A stretch of 27,944 bases of DNA from a virus, in IMG/VR virus record IMGVR_UViG_3300031669_000191, positions 1 to 27,944 of that record. One strand, 5' to 3'. A model generated the notes under the pieces. That model saw only the letters and a list, made by a program, of their open reading frames with translations. It was not told the origin of the DNA and did no database searches. Numbering within the stretch: the first letter of the stretch is position 1; every line of letters starts with the position of its first letter. Position numbers and translations under genes: made by a program. Shown here one piece after another: positions 7,065 through 13,524 of this stretch.

Positions 7065-7589
7065 ATGGCAACTTATGATTTAGACAACTTAATCCCTATC
7101 TTAAGATTAAAGATTGGTGATATAGATGATACAGCTTATAGATATCCAGATGAATGGCTTTCCATAGCCTTAATAGCTGGTGCTGATAATTTAAGTAAGT
7201 GGATGAATTTTAAATATCTATTAGACGATTCTAATCTAATTTATAGGAATCCTAATTCATCTACATTTATCTTTGATGAGGATACCTATGGAGTCCTCGA
7301 ACCTGGGATTTCCATGATTTTTGTGATCATGGCTGCTTATATTATCTTAGAAGGAAGTTTGGAAAACTCAGCTTGGGATTATGTAAGTTGGAAAGATGCT
7401 GAAATTTCTTTTTCTAATTTAGAATCTTCTAGGGCTAGAAATAGAATTCTAGAGAGTCTATGGCAAGAACTCTTAGCTAATATAAAACCTCCTACAAAGA
7501 GATTAGCAAGAGCACTAAAAAACTCATTGCCTGGATATTTACAAAACCAATATGAAACAGGAGAACCATCACGGAAAATAAATAAATAA
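7065..7589 (+). CDS. Head-tail adaptor/connector candidate
   Basis: This 174-residue, mainly helical protein has the N-terminal pattern DNLIPILRLKIGD...YRYPDEWLSIALIAGADNL, the kind of start found in phage head-tail adaptors that bind below the portal. It continues with a central hydrophobic helix (ISMIFVIMAAYIILEGSLEN), a charged helix ending in SRARNRILESLWQELLANI, and a basic tail. The order capsid, surface proteins, adaptor, then closure protein is the usual siphovirus order. The start lies 5 bases after the previous stop with only a weak ribosome site, suggesting coupling. The assignment uses the N-terminal pattern and context. The hydrophobic helix probably packs inside the bundle rather than spanning a membrane. 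Confidence 0.55.
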   Translation: MATYDLDNLIPILRLKIGDIDDTAYRYPDEWLSIALIAGADNLSKWMNFKYLLDDSNLIYRNPNSSTFIFDEDTYGVLEPGISMIFVIMAAYIILEGSLENSAWDYVSWKDAEISFSNLESSRARNRILESLWQELLANIKPPTKRLARALKNSLPGYLQNQYETGEPSRKINK

Positions 7590-7598
7590 GGAGATACA

Positions 7599-8765
7599 AT
7601 GAAAAAAAGGGTACTTTTTTGGGGCGATGCAATCGCTTCGACTGGCTTTGCAACAGTGTTACATAATATTATAGGAAATTTACCTAAAAGAAGTTTTGAT
7701 AGACACCAGTTAGGAATTAATTATAAAGGCGATCCTCATGATTATGATTGGAGAATATATCCAGCATTAATTGGAGGAGATTATTTAGGACTAAATCGTA
7801 TAGCTGAGTTTGCAACATTAAAACCAGATGGAATTTTTATACTAAATGATGTTTGGGTAGTAGGAAGATTTCTTAAAAAGATAAAAGAAACTTGGAAAAA
7901 TATTCCACCTATAGTTGTTTATTTTCCAGTAGATTCAATAGACTTAGATTTAGATTGGTTTAAAGATTTCGATATTGTAAAGAAAATAGTAGTCTACACT
8001 AAGTTTGGATATAACGAAGTTAAAAAAATTATTCCCAATTCTGAGATTGAAATTATTCCACATGGAACAGACACATCAATCTTTTATAAAAAATTTGAAA
8101 CTAGAGAAGAAGCTAAAAAATTATTGTTTCCCAATCAAGATTTAAAAGAATCTTGTATAGTTTTGAATGCTAATAGAAATCAACCAAGAAAAAGAATAGA
8201 TTTAACCATACAAGCTTTCTCCATATTTGCTAAAAATAAACCTAAGGATGTTAAATTATATCTCCATATGGGTATAAAAGATATGGGGTTTGATATCCTA
8301 AAGTTATGTTACCGTTATGGAGTAGATGAAAGATTAATAATTTCTAATACTAAAAAAATTAACCAATCAGTACCTATAGAAAAATTAAATTTAATTTATA
8401 ATGCAGCGGATATAGGTTTAAATACTGCAATAGGGGAGGGTTGGGGACTCGTAAACTCTGAACATGCAACTACAGGAGCACCACAAATTGTGCCAAATCA
8501 TAGTGCTCTTACTGAAATATATAATGACTCTGGTTTATTAGTGCCAATATTTCAATGGCTTACAAATCCAGATACTTTAACAGTTAGTGGGTATGTTCAT
8601 CCGGTAAATGTAGCGAATAGGTTAGAAGAACTTTACCAAAATAAAGAATTATATAATGAATTGTCTAAAAAATCATTAGATAAATGGACAGATGAGAAAG
8701 CATCTTGGGAATACATAGTTAAAAACCAATGGGTCCCTCTATTAAAAGATGCCTATAAAGTTTAA
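7599..8765 (+). CDS. Glycosyltransferase, GT-B fold (GT4-like)
   Basis: This 388-residue protein has the two-domain plan of retaining GT-B glycosyltransferases that move a sugar from a nucleotide-sugar donor. The N-terminal domain opens VLFWGDAIASTGFATVLHNI with a glycine-containing loop. The middle has IIPHGTDTSIF (about 152-162) and a basic RNQPRKRID segment (193-201) placed where GT4 enzymes bind donor phosphates. The C-terminal donor site has YNAADIGLNTAIGEGWGLVN with an E-x7-E pair (E280 and E288), the hallmark of GT4-type enzymes. There is no signal peptide or membrane segment, so it is cytoplasmic. The full length is intact, with a good ribosome site (AAGGAG, 5 bases from ATG). It stands between neck genes, an unusual place. 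The substrate is unknown: a virion protein, a host wall polymer or phage DNA are all possible. Confidence 0.85.
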   Translation: MKKRVLFWGDAIASTGFATVLHNIIGNLPKRSFDRHQLGINYKGDPHDYDWRIYPALIGGDYLGLNRIAEFATLKPDGIFILNDVWVVGRFLKKIKETWKNIPPIVVYFPVDSIDLDLDWFKDFDIVKKIVVYTKFGYNEVKKIIPNSEIEIIPHGTDTSIFYKKFETREEAKKLLFPNQDLKESCIVLNANRNQPRKRIDLTIQAFSIFAKNKPKDVKLYLHMGIKDMGFDILKLCYRYGVDERLIISNTKKINQSVPIEKLNLIYNAADIGLNTAIGEGWGLVNSEHATTGAPQIVPNHSALTEIYNDSGLLVPIFQWLTNPDTLTVSGYVHPVNVANRLEELYQNKELYNELSKKSLDKWTDEKASWEYIVKNQWVPLLKDAYKV

Positions 8766-8767
8766 CT

Positions 8768-8983
8768 ATGGATACTATAACATTAGACCCTACTTTATTT
8801 GGACCAATAGTTATACTCATAAGGATAACTTTTGATGGCGAGGTCTATCATGAATTTTTAAATGCTTCTGTAGCTGTTTGTGAATTACTAGATAGTCCTG
8901 AAAATGGAGAATTTTATTATAGAGGTTGGATAAACTGGAATCTTGAAAAAATAAATTCTAGAAATTGGGATACATCACCATGA
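8768..8983 (+). CDS. Small hypothetical protein
   Basis: This 71-residue protein starts 3 bases after the glycosyltransferase stop, and its own TGA overlaps the next ATG (ATGA at 8980-8983), so it is translationally linked to both neighbours. It begins with a beta-type segment (PIVILIRITFDGEVYHEFL) and ends rich in Trp, Asn and Tyr (YYRGWINWNLEKINSRNW). I do not recognise it. The tight coupling and intact frame support a real gene. Position suggests a neck component or an accessory of the glycosyltransferase. Confidence 0.5.
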   Translation: MDTITLDPTLFGPIVILIRITFDGEVYHEFLNASVAVCELLDSPENGEFYYRGWINWNLEKINSRNWDTSP

Positions 8984-9420
8984 CTACAATAACCTTTCCA
9001 GAAGATACCGAATCTACTATAGATTCAATAAGAGATGCTATAGGTAGAGAAACAGAATGGCATACAGTTACTTTATCTGGATGTTCAGAATGTAGTCTAG
9101 ACCCCATTACTAATACATCAACAGATTCCTTCTGTACAGTTTGTAGTGGAGTTTATTGGATACCTACTTATGAGGTAGTAATTATTTCTGGACATATTAC
9201 TTGGGGATTTTCTGAGCAATTAGGATGGGTATCTGGTGGTCAATTAGCAGAGGGAGAATGTAGAGTTCAAATTAAATACACAGTAGCTAATCTTGGTGTG
9301 GTTGAAAATGCTAAAAAGATATTTGTTGATGGAAAAGAAATGCAAATAGAAAAAAAAACATTAAGAGGAGTTAAGAATATTAATAGAATATTAATAGACT
9401 TGATTGAAAAGGAGAGTTAA
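8980..9420 (+). CDS. Head-closure-like protein with a Cys4 metal site
   Basis: This 146-residue protein has CSEC (C35, C38) and CTVC (C52, C55) separated by DPITNTSTDSF, followed by SGVYWIPTYEVV. This is a zinc-ribbon-like Cys4 site of the kind seen in some phage head-closure or head-tail joining proteins, where two CxxC pairs flank an Asp-Pro loop. The rest is beta-rich (TYEVVIISGHITWG, CRVQIKYTVAN) with a helical end. Its place between the adaptor and tail terminator fits a protein that seals the packaged head. I chose the ATG at 8980 because it overlaps the preceding stop as ATGA; a TTG at 8965 is in frame but has no ribosome site. Metal binding is inferred from the cysteine spacing alone. 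Confidence 0.55.
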   Translation: MTTITFPEDTESTIDSIRDAIGRETEWHTVTLSGCSECSLDPITNTSTDSFCTVCSGVYWIPTYEVVIISGHITWGFSEQLGWVSGGQLAEGECRVQIKYTVANLGVVENAKKIFVDGKEMQIEKKTLRGVKNINRILIDLIEKES

Positions 9421-9666
9421 ATGGAAGACCTAGATATTAAGGGATTTAAAAAGACTGGTGTAATAATGCAGGGATTTGATATCCTTGATGTTGTAGCTTT
9501 TATAGGAAGATTAACTAAAAGATACCAAGCAGTTCTACTATCAAATGTAGAGGAAATTTTAGGTAACAGTCATAAAGACTACCCCCAAATAAGAAAGTTA
9601 ATCTTAGACTCTAGTAATAATTTTTCTAGGGCGGTTGTTAGTGAGATATTTGGCGAGATTGAGTAA
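9421..9666 (+). CDS. Small hypothetical neck-region protein
   Basis: This 81-residue protein starts immediately after the preceding stop (TAAATG) and ends overlapping the next start (TAATG at 9664-9668). It is mostly helical, with a hydrophobic stretch FDILDVVAFIGRLTKRYQAV and a second helix PQIRKLILDSSNNFSRAVVSE. It has no catalytic or metal-binding motif that I recognise. GGAGAG at 9411-9416 can serve as the ribosome site. Perfect packing between two neck genes supports a genuine gene; the function is unknown. Confidence 0.5.
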   Translation: MEDLDIKGFKKTGVIMQGFDILDVVAFIGRLTKRYQAVLLSNVEEILGNSHKDYPQIRKLILDSSNNFSRAVVSEIFGEIE

Positions 9667-10757
9667 TGGTTGATTGGGATATTGGTGAGCCTTATCTAGA
9701 TAATTTAGGAAAAAACCTGGAACTTTTGAAAGACAAAGTTGAAGATGCTGGTAGATTAAAAGATAGGGCAGAGGTTAAAAAGGTTGCAAGTAAAGCAGCA
9801 CTTGTTTTAGCTATGGATGATATTCTAGCAGGAGAAGAAGGAAGATCAATAGCTACAAAAGTTTTAATTGAATCCGCTTTAAGAGCTTGTGTAAAAACTG
9901 GAGAATATGATTATCCACCATTTACAAGTAAACTAACAGCAGCTATTATAAATCATGGTACTAGATTGTTTGGAATTAGTATTGCAGATAAGAGTATTAA
10001 AGTAGACCTATTTCCGTTAGGACACGCTGATCAATGGATAGCTGCCGCTAATGTAACTAGATTAAAATTTCAAATAGGGGATGCTAGAAAAGCTCAAAAA
10101 CCAATTAAGGGTATGCAAGCTTCTCTACAATTCTGGATGGAAAAGATTTATAAACCAGCCAGAGAGGGTCAACCAGAGCCAGAAAAAAAGAAAGAACGGG
10201 CTTATTTATCTCCTGAAATGGAGAGAATGGGAAAACTACTTAAACCAAAAGTATCAGCAGACCGACAAGAGAAATATGATAAAGTTATTAAAGATAGATT
10301 AAGCCAGTTTTCTAGTAAAGAGGCTCCATTTTGGCAAGTGATTAATTATGGAAATGCGACAGTTGGACATGGAGGCAAGTCTATGCCATATCCACTGTTT
10401 GAACCAACTCACTTTGTTGATGATGCTAGTAGAATTTTAACTAGTTTATTTAGAGAATCAATTAGTATCTGGACACCAAAAGTAGAAGATGCTCTTTATA
10501 AGTCAATGGTCAAGGATGTAGAAGTAGAAGCAGAGGGGAGAACTGAGCAAGAATATGTTCAAGAAGTAGTTAGAATTATAAATGAAGAGACTAGGGAAAT
10601 TGAAGCCGGAAAAGGTCCAAAAGCTATTGGTACAAAAACTGAAACAAGGATTAAAGCAATAGATAAGCTTTATGGATTGTACACAACAAAAACAGGGGTA
10701 CATCGTAGAGTTCAAGGAGAAGGTGGTAGATTTATCAGGGATACATTAAATATATAA
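9666..10757 (+). CDS. gp10-like neck or tail-completion candidate, enlarged
   Basis: This 363-residue protein starts by TAATG overlap with its neighbour. The first 140 residues are helical and charged (beginning VDWDIGEPYLDNLGKNLELL). The segment APFWQVINYGNATVGHGGKS, followed by PYPLFEPTHFVDDASRIL, resembles the 'pre-C-terminal' part of HK97 gp10-like tail-completion proteins, where a Pro-rich turn precedes a helix. Such proteins are usually about 110-180 residues, so this one would have large helical insertions or extra domains; residues 170-230 are strongly charged and may be a coiled coil. It is placed just before the tail terminator, the expected slot for a neck protein. The call is tentative; an unrelated minor head or tail protein is the alternative. 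Confidence 0.4.
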   Translation: MVDWDIGEPYLDNLGKNLELLKDKVEDAGRLKDRAEVKKVASKAALVLAMDDILAGEEGRSIATKVLIESALRACVKTGEYDYPPFTSKLTAAIINHGTRLFGISIADKSIKVDLFPLGHADQWIAAANVTRLKFQIGDARKAQKPIKGMQASLQFWMEKIYKPAREGQPEPEKKKERAYLSPEMERMGKLLKPKVSADRQEKYDKVIKDRLSQFSSKEAPFWQVINYGNATVGHGGKSMPYPLFEPTHFVDDASRILTSLFRESISIWTPKVEDALYKSMVKDVEVEAEGRTEQEYVQEVVRIINEETREIEAGKGPKAIGTKTETRIKAIDKLYGLYTTKTGVHRRVQGEGGRFIRDTLNI

Positions 10758-10768
10758 TAGGAGATCAT

Positions 10769-11224
10769 ATGCTTAGAGAGAGAAAAGAGGACTTATCAGT
10801 TTATTATTTTATTGTGGATTTATTTGCCGATATTGGCGATTTTCTCAACATAGTTGATGGTTTCCCAATGGAAGGTTTAGAATTACCAACCTTAGCAATA
10901 GATGCTAGAAGTATTGATACAGCTAAGTGGGAGCTAGGCAACCGTACCCGTGTACAATTTAGAACCTGGTATATAGACGTATTCGCTAAAAATAAAACTC
11001 AAAGAGATGAACTTGCTTATCGGCTTTTAAATGGATTGGAGGCTTGCATACCTGTGTATGATTATGATGAAGGATTTCCTCCAGATGTAAGCCCAACTGA
11101 GTTGGGATGTCTAGAAGTAGAAGATTTAAAGTTAGAGATTATCTTAGTTTTCCCCGAATTAGTAGATAAGTTATATTACAGAGCAACCGTAGCATTCGTG
11201 GCAACTTATAATCAATTAACTTAG
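10769..11224 (+). CDS. Tail terminator-like protein
   Basis: This 151-residue protein has the alpha/beta pattern of siphovirus tail terminators, which cap the tail tube and join it to the neck. A central strand-helix unit reads RTWYIDVFAKNKTQRDELAY, like the 'strand, charged turn, helix' core of these proteins. It is followed by LKLEIILVFPELVDKLYYRA and a final strand ATVAFVATYN. The length is normal for the family. It directly precedes the tail-tube gene, its usual place. AGGAG at 10759-10763 lies 5 bases from the ATG. Confidence comes from the combined position, size and fold pattern. Confidence 0.6.
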   Translation: MLRERKEDLSVYYFIVDLFADIGDFLNIVDGFPMEGLELPTLAIDARSIDTAKWELGNRTRVQFRTWYIDVFAKNKTQRDELAYRLLNGLEACIPVYDYDEGFPPDVSPTELGCLEVEDLKLEIILVFPELVDKLYYRATVAFVATYNQLT

Positions 11225-11237
11225 GAGGCTTTAATAT

Positions 11238-12422
11238 ATGGCGAAACGACTCGCAATCCCTTCAGAGGAACTTAAATTAACTATTGTTGGTATTTTTGAT
11301 GAACTTGATGTCACAAGAGTTCAAAGACTAACAATTAATAAGGATGTTCCTTCTACCGATGTTTATGAAATCGGTAATAACCAGATGGTAGGAGTTACAA
11401 CTGATGCCGCTAATGTTACATTAACATTTAGTGTGTTTGATGTTGGTATTAGAACTTTTGCTGTGTTATCAGGTAATGATCCAGATGACTATCCTGCTGA
11501 TGGTGCTGATATCGCTGATTTGGGAGAAGTAGACGCTATTCTTTATGTAAAGAGTGCGACTGTCGCTGACTTTGCTAAATCTGCCCACGCTCATAGATTA
11601 CAGGTAAGAGACTTTACTTTCAATTATTCTGTTGATGCTGAATCTTCAGAGGATTATACTTTGATAGGTTCATCTAGTAGGTGGTTCAAGAATGATGTTA
11701 TGGTAGATAGGTTTACTGAAGGAACAACTTCATTCTCTCTTAGTGAGACCCCTATTGTGCTTAATAATGGCAATTATGGTCTATCTGTAATTCTTGATGG
11801 AGAGTATCTTGAGGAAGTAGCTGTTGCTCCTGCAACTGGTGAATACAGAATCGTAGATACTACATTAACAACGTTTGACACAAGAACAGAACAAGTTCTT
11901 GTTGTTTACCATGCTAATCCTGCTGGTTCAGCTTGGAGTTATGTATCCGATACTAGCTCTCCTGCTGCTACTAAGGGACGTGATGTAACCATTGTAATCG
12001 TTGCGGAAACTATCCCTAGAGTACAATCAGTTACCATCAATGGTACACTAAATGTCCAACCTGTTAGTGAAATGGGTAATGCAAATATTGTTGGCTATCA
12101 GAGCCAAACTCCTGCTGTAGATGGTACTTTAACCGTATTTGATACAGACACTGAATTACTTGATCTTTTGTTATATGGATCAATAGATTCTGGTGCAACT
12201 GAATTTGAATTCGGTGTTGAATGCGTTGCATCTGGTGTAGACCTTGAAGTTCAGATTTACGATCCTTGTGATGACGAATCAATCTTAAAGACCGTTTATA
12301 TTCCGGAGTTAATACTTACTGGAGATAGTTATACTTCAACAGTAAATCAAAATGCCCAACATACATTCAACTGGAAGTCTAACACTGCTCAAATTGTAGT
12401 GTATAGTGGTGCAAAACCTTAA
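11238..12422 (+). CDS. Major tail tube protein with duplicated tube domain
   Basis: This 394-residue protein is the likely tail-tube subunit. It lies between tail terminator and tail chaperones and has a strong ribosome site (AGGAGG at 11223-11228). It contains an internal duplication. Residues about 26-79 (VTRVQRLTIN, DVYEIGNNQMVG, LTFSVFD, FAVLSG) align with about 259-314 (IPRVQSVTIN, PVSEMGNANIVG, GTLTVFD, LLLYGS). Later strands correspond too (AILYVKSA with EVQIYDPC). Between the copies, about 160-255, sits an extra beta segment (SFSLSETPIVLNNGNYGLSV onward). Most siphovirus tube proteins have one such domain and form hexamers. A doubled subunit could form trimeric rings with the same pseudo-sixfold symmetry, as known for phage T5 pb6. 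The stop is followed by a strong hairpin, as expected for a highly expressed gene. Confidence 0.72.
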   Translation: MAKRLAIPSEELKLTIVGIFDELDVTRVQRLTINKDVPSTDVYEIGNNQMVGVTTDAANVTLTFSVFDVGIRTFAVLSGNDPDDYPADGADIADLGEVDAILYVKSATVADFAKSAHAHRLQVRDFTFNYSVDAESSEDYTLIGSSSRWFKNDVMVDRFTEGTTSFSLSETPIVLNNGNYGLSVILDGEYLEEVAVAPATGEYRIVDTTLTTFDTRTEQVLVVYHANPAGSAWSYVSDTSSPAATKGRDVTIVIVAETIPRVQSVTINGTLNVQPVSEMGNANIVGYQSQTPAVDGTLTVFDTDTELLDLLLYGSIDSGATEFEFGVECVASGVDLEVQIYDPCDDESILKTVYIPELILTGDSYTSTVNQNAQHTFNWKSNTAQIVVYSGAKP

Positions 12423-12464
12423 AAATAGAATAGATTTTTAGCCATTTGGTAAAGGAGTAGTTTT

Positions 12465-12508
12465 AAGGGGCTATAGGGGCGAATAATTTCGCTCATCTAT
12501 AGCTCCTT
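12465..12508 (+). terminator. Strong hairpin after the tail tube gene
   Basis: AAGGGGCTATAG (12465-12476) pairs with CTATAGCTCCTT (12497-12508) over 12 bp with one G-U pair. Two more T residues follow (12509-12510), so the 3' arm ends in TTTT. The loop carries its own GCGAA/TTCGC stem with a TAAT tetraloop, giving a two-stage hairpin. It resembles a rho-independent terminator with a short U-tract, probably leaky, reducing read-through from the tube gene into the chaperone and tape-measure genes. The next gene has its own ribosome site (AAAGAGGAG at 12517-12525). Confidence 0.6.
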
Positions 12509-12531
12509 TTACATATAAAGAGGAGTTTATA

Positions 12532-13239
12532 ATGGAATCAATAGATAAAAATGACGTGGATATTAGTAGATTATTTCAATGGAAGAAAAAAGTTAGCATA
12601 GAATTTATGGGCAAAACATTAAATGCCTATTTAAGAATCATAGGAGATGCTGAGACAAATAGAGCTAGAGTATTTGCTTTACGTAAATCAGCAGAAATGA
12701 GGAAAATTCTTAGGGATAAAGATTCTGATGAGAAACTAGCTTATCTTCCAGAAAGTGGAGTTGTACGAAAGGAAGAATTAATACAAGGTTTATTAGTTCT
12801 TTATACTAAAGATGCTGGAAATGAAGCTGTTAGGAGTCTAAAATATAATCTTCCTACCGAACCTAAAGCTGATGATAAATTAGAAAAACATGAGGATTAC
12901 CAAGAAAAAATAGACGACTTCCCTCAATGGAGAGAAGATGCAATTAAAGAATTTATAACTGATAGAGTTAAGCAGTATGAAGAAAAACTATTAAATAAAG
13001 ATTATGATGAAATATATGAAGAATACATTCATAATTTAATAGACCAAATATGTGAATTAGAAATGCTAACTAAATATAGAGAGATGTGTGTATTTTATGC
13101 TACTTATAAAGATGAAGACTTAACTGAAAAAGTTTTTAATGAGTTTGAGGTATTAGAAAATCTTCCTAAAGATGTTAAAAGTCAATTAATTGGCGAGTAT
13201 AACTCATTAGAGATTAGTGGAGAAGACCTAAAAAAATAG
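12532..13239 (+). CDS. Tail assembly chaperone (gpG-like, zero-frame product)
   Basis: This 235-residue protein lies between the tail tube and tape measure, the usual site of the tail-assembly chaperone that keeps the tape measure soluble and recruits tube subunits. Its N-terminal part (VSIEFMGKTLNAYLRIIGDA) is beta-type, and the rest is helical and very acidic/basic, typical of this role; sequence conservation in the family is low. The gene ends CTA AAA AAA TAG, so its last sense codons form the slippery heptamer A AAA AAA in the correct phase for a -1 slip. Ribosomes that do not slip stop here and make the short form; those that slip make a 330-residue long form ending at 13523. The position and frameshift signal together make the assignment convincing. 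Confidence 0.7.
   Translation: MESIDKNDVDISRLFQWKKKVSIEFMGKTLNAYLRIIGDAETNRARVFALRKSAEMRKILRDKDSDEKLAYLPESGVVRKEELIQGLLVLYTKDAGNEAVRSLKYNLPTEPKADDKLEKHEDYQEKIDDFPQWREDAIKEFITDRVKQYEEKLLNKDYDEIYEEYIHNLIDQICELEMLTKYREMCVFYATYKDEDLTEKVFNEFEVLENLPKDVKSQLIGEYNSLEISGEDLKK
13230..13236 (+). promoter_or_regulatory. Programmed -1 frameshift site A AAA AAA
   Basis: Seven consecutive A residues lie in zero-frame phase A|AAA|AAA, immediately followed by the TAG stop at 13237-13239. This fits the X XXY YYZ rule for tandem slippage. A stop codon next to the slip site is known to favour slippage. Downstream, GAGTAAC (13244-13250) can pair with GTTACTC (13299-13305), beginning 7 bases after the slip site, and AGCTA (13238-13242) can pair with TAGCT (13255-13259), allowing a pseudoknot-like fold. 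Confidence 0.7.
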
Positions 13240-13523
13240 CTAGGAGTAACGCAATAGCTCACTTGTGGTCTATTACAAAAGAGCTAAAAGTTCCTCTAGT
13301 TACTCAAATCACACAAATAGAGGACATACCTTATACGGTATCATACGTTGTAAGAAAGAGACAACAAGTGGATAATATTAATGAACTTCCAGAAGAAAAA
13401 CGTCCTCCTGAACTAATGATTTGGGATGGTAGCGTAGATGAATTAAACGAATGGATTAATAACACTCTTTCTGGAAAACGAAAAAGTACCGCAGATATTG
13501 TTATAGATAATGTAGAGGGCTAA
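13236..13523 (+). CDS. Frameshift extension of the tail chaperone (T part of G-T fusion)
   Basis: This frame is in -1 register to the preceding gene and continues from the slippery A run without a stop: after the slip the next residues are IARSNAIAHL, then WSITKELKVPLVTQITQIED onward. The fused product would be 330 residues (235 plus 95). The frame has no ATG; the earliest usual start is a TTG at 13263 whose nearest AGGAG (13242-13246) is 16 bases away, too far for efficient initiation. The frame is closed upstream by TAG at 13215-13217, before the slip site, so entry by frameshift is the simplest explanation. The T extension in lambda-like phages contacts the tube subunit. The TAA at 13521-13523 ends one base before the tape-measure ATG. 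Confidence 0.7.
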   Translation: MARSNAIAHLWSITKELKVPLVTQITQIEDIPYTVSYVVRKRQQVDNINELPEEKRPPELMIWDGSVDELNEWINNTLSGKRKSTADIVIDNVEG

Positions 13524-13524
13524 T

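Noticed and set aside
12451-12457. AAAGGAG as ribosome site for a hidden small gene
   Set aside because: No ATG, GTG or TTG follows within a workable distance; the terminator-like hairpin begins right after it.
13263-13523. Separate 86-residue gene starting at TTG 13263
   Set aside because: The frame continues unbroken from the A AAA AAA slip site in -1 register, there is no ATG, and AGGAG is 16 bases from the TTG. A frameshift extension explains it better.
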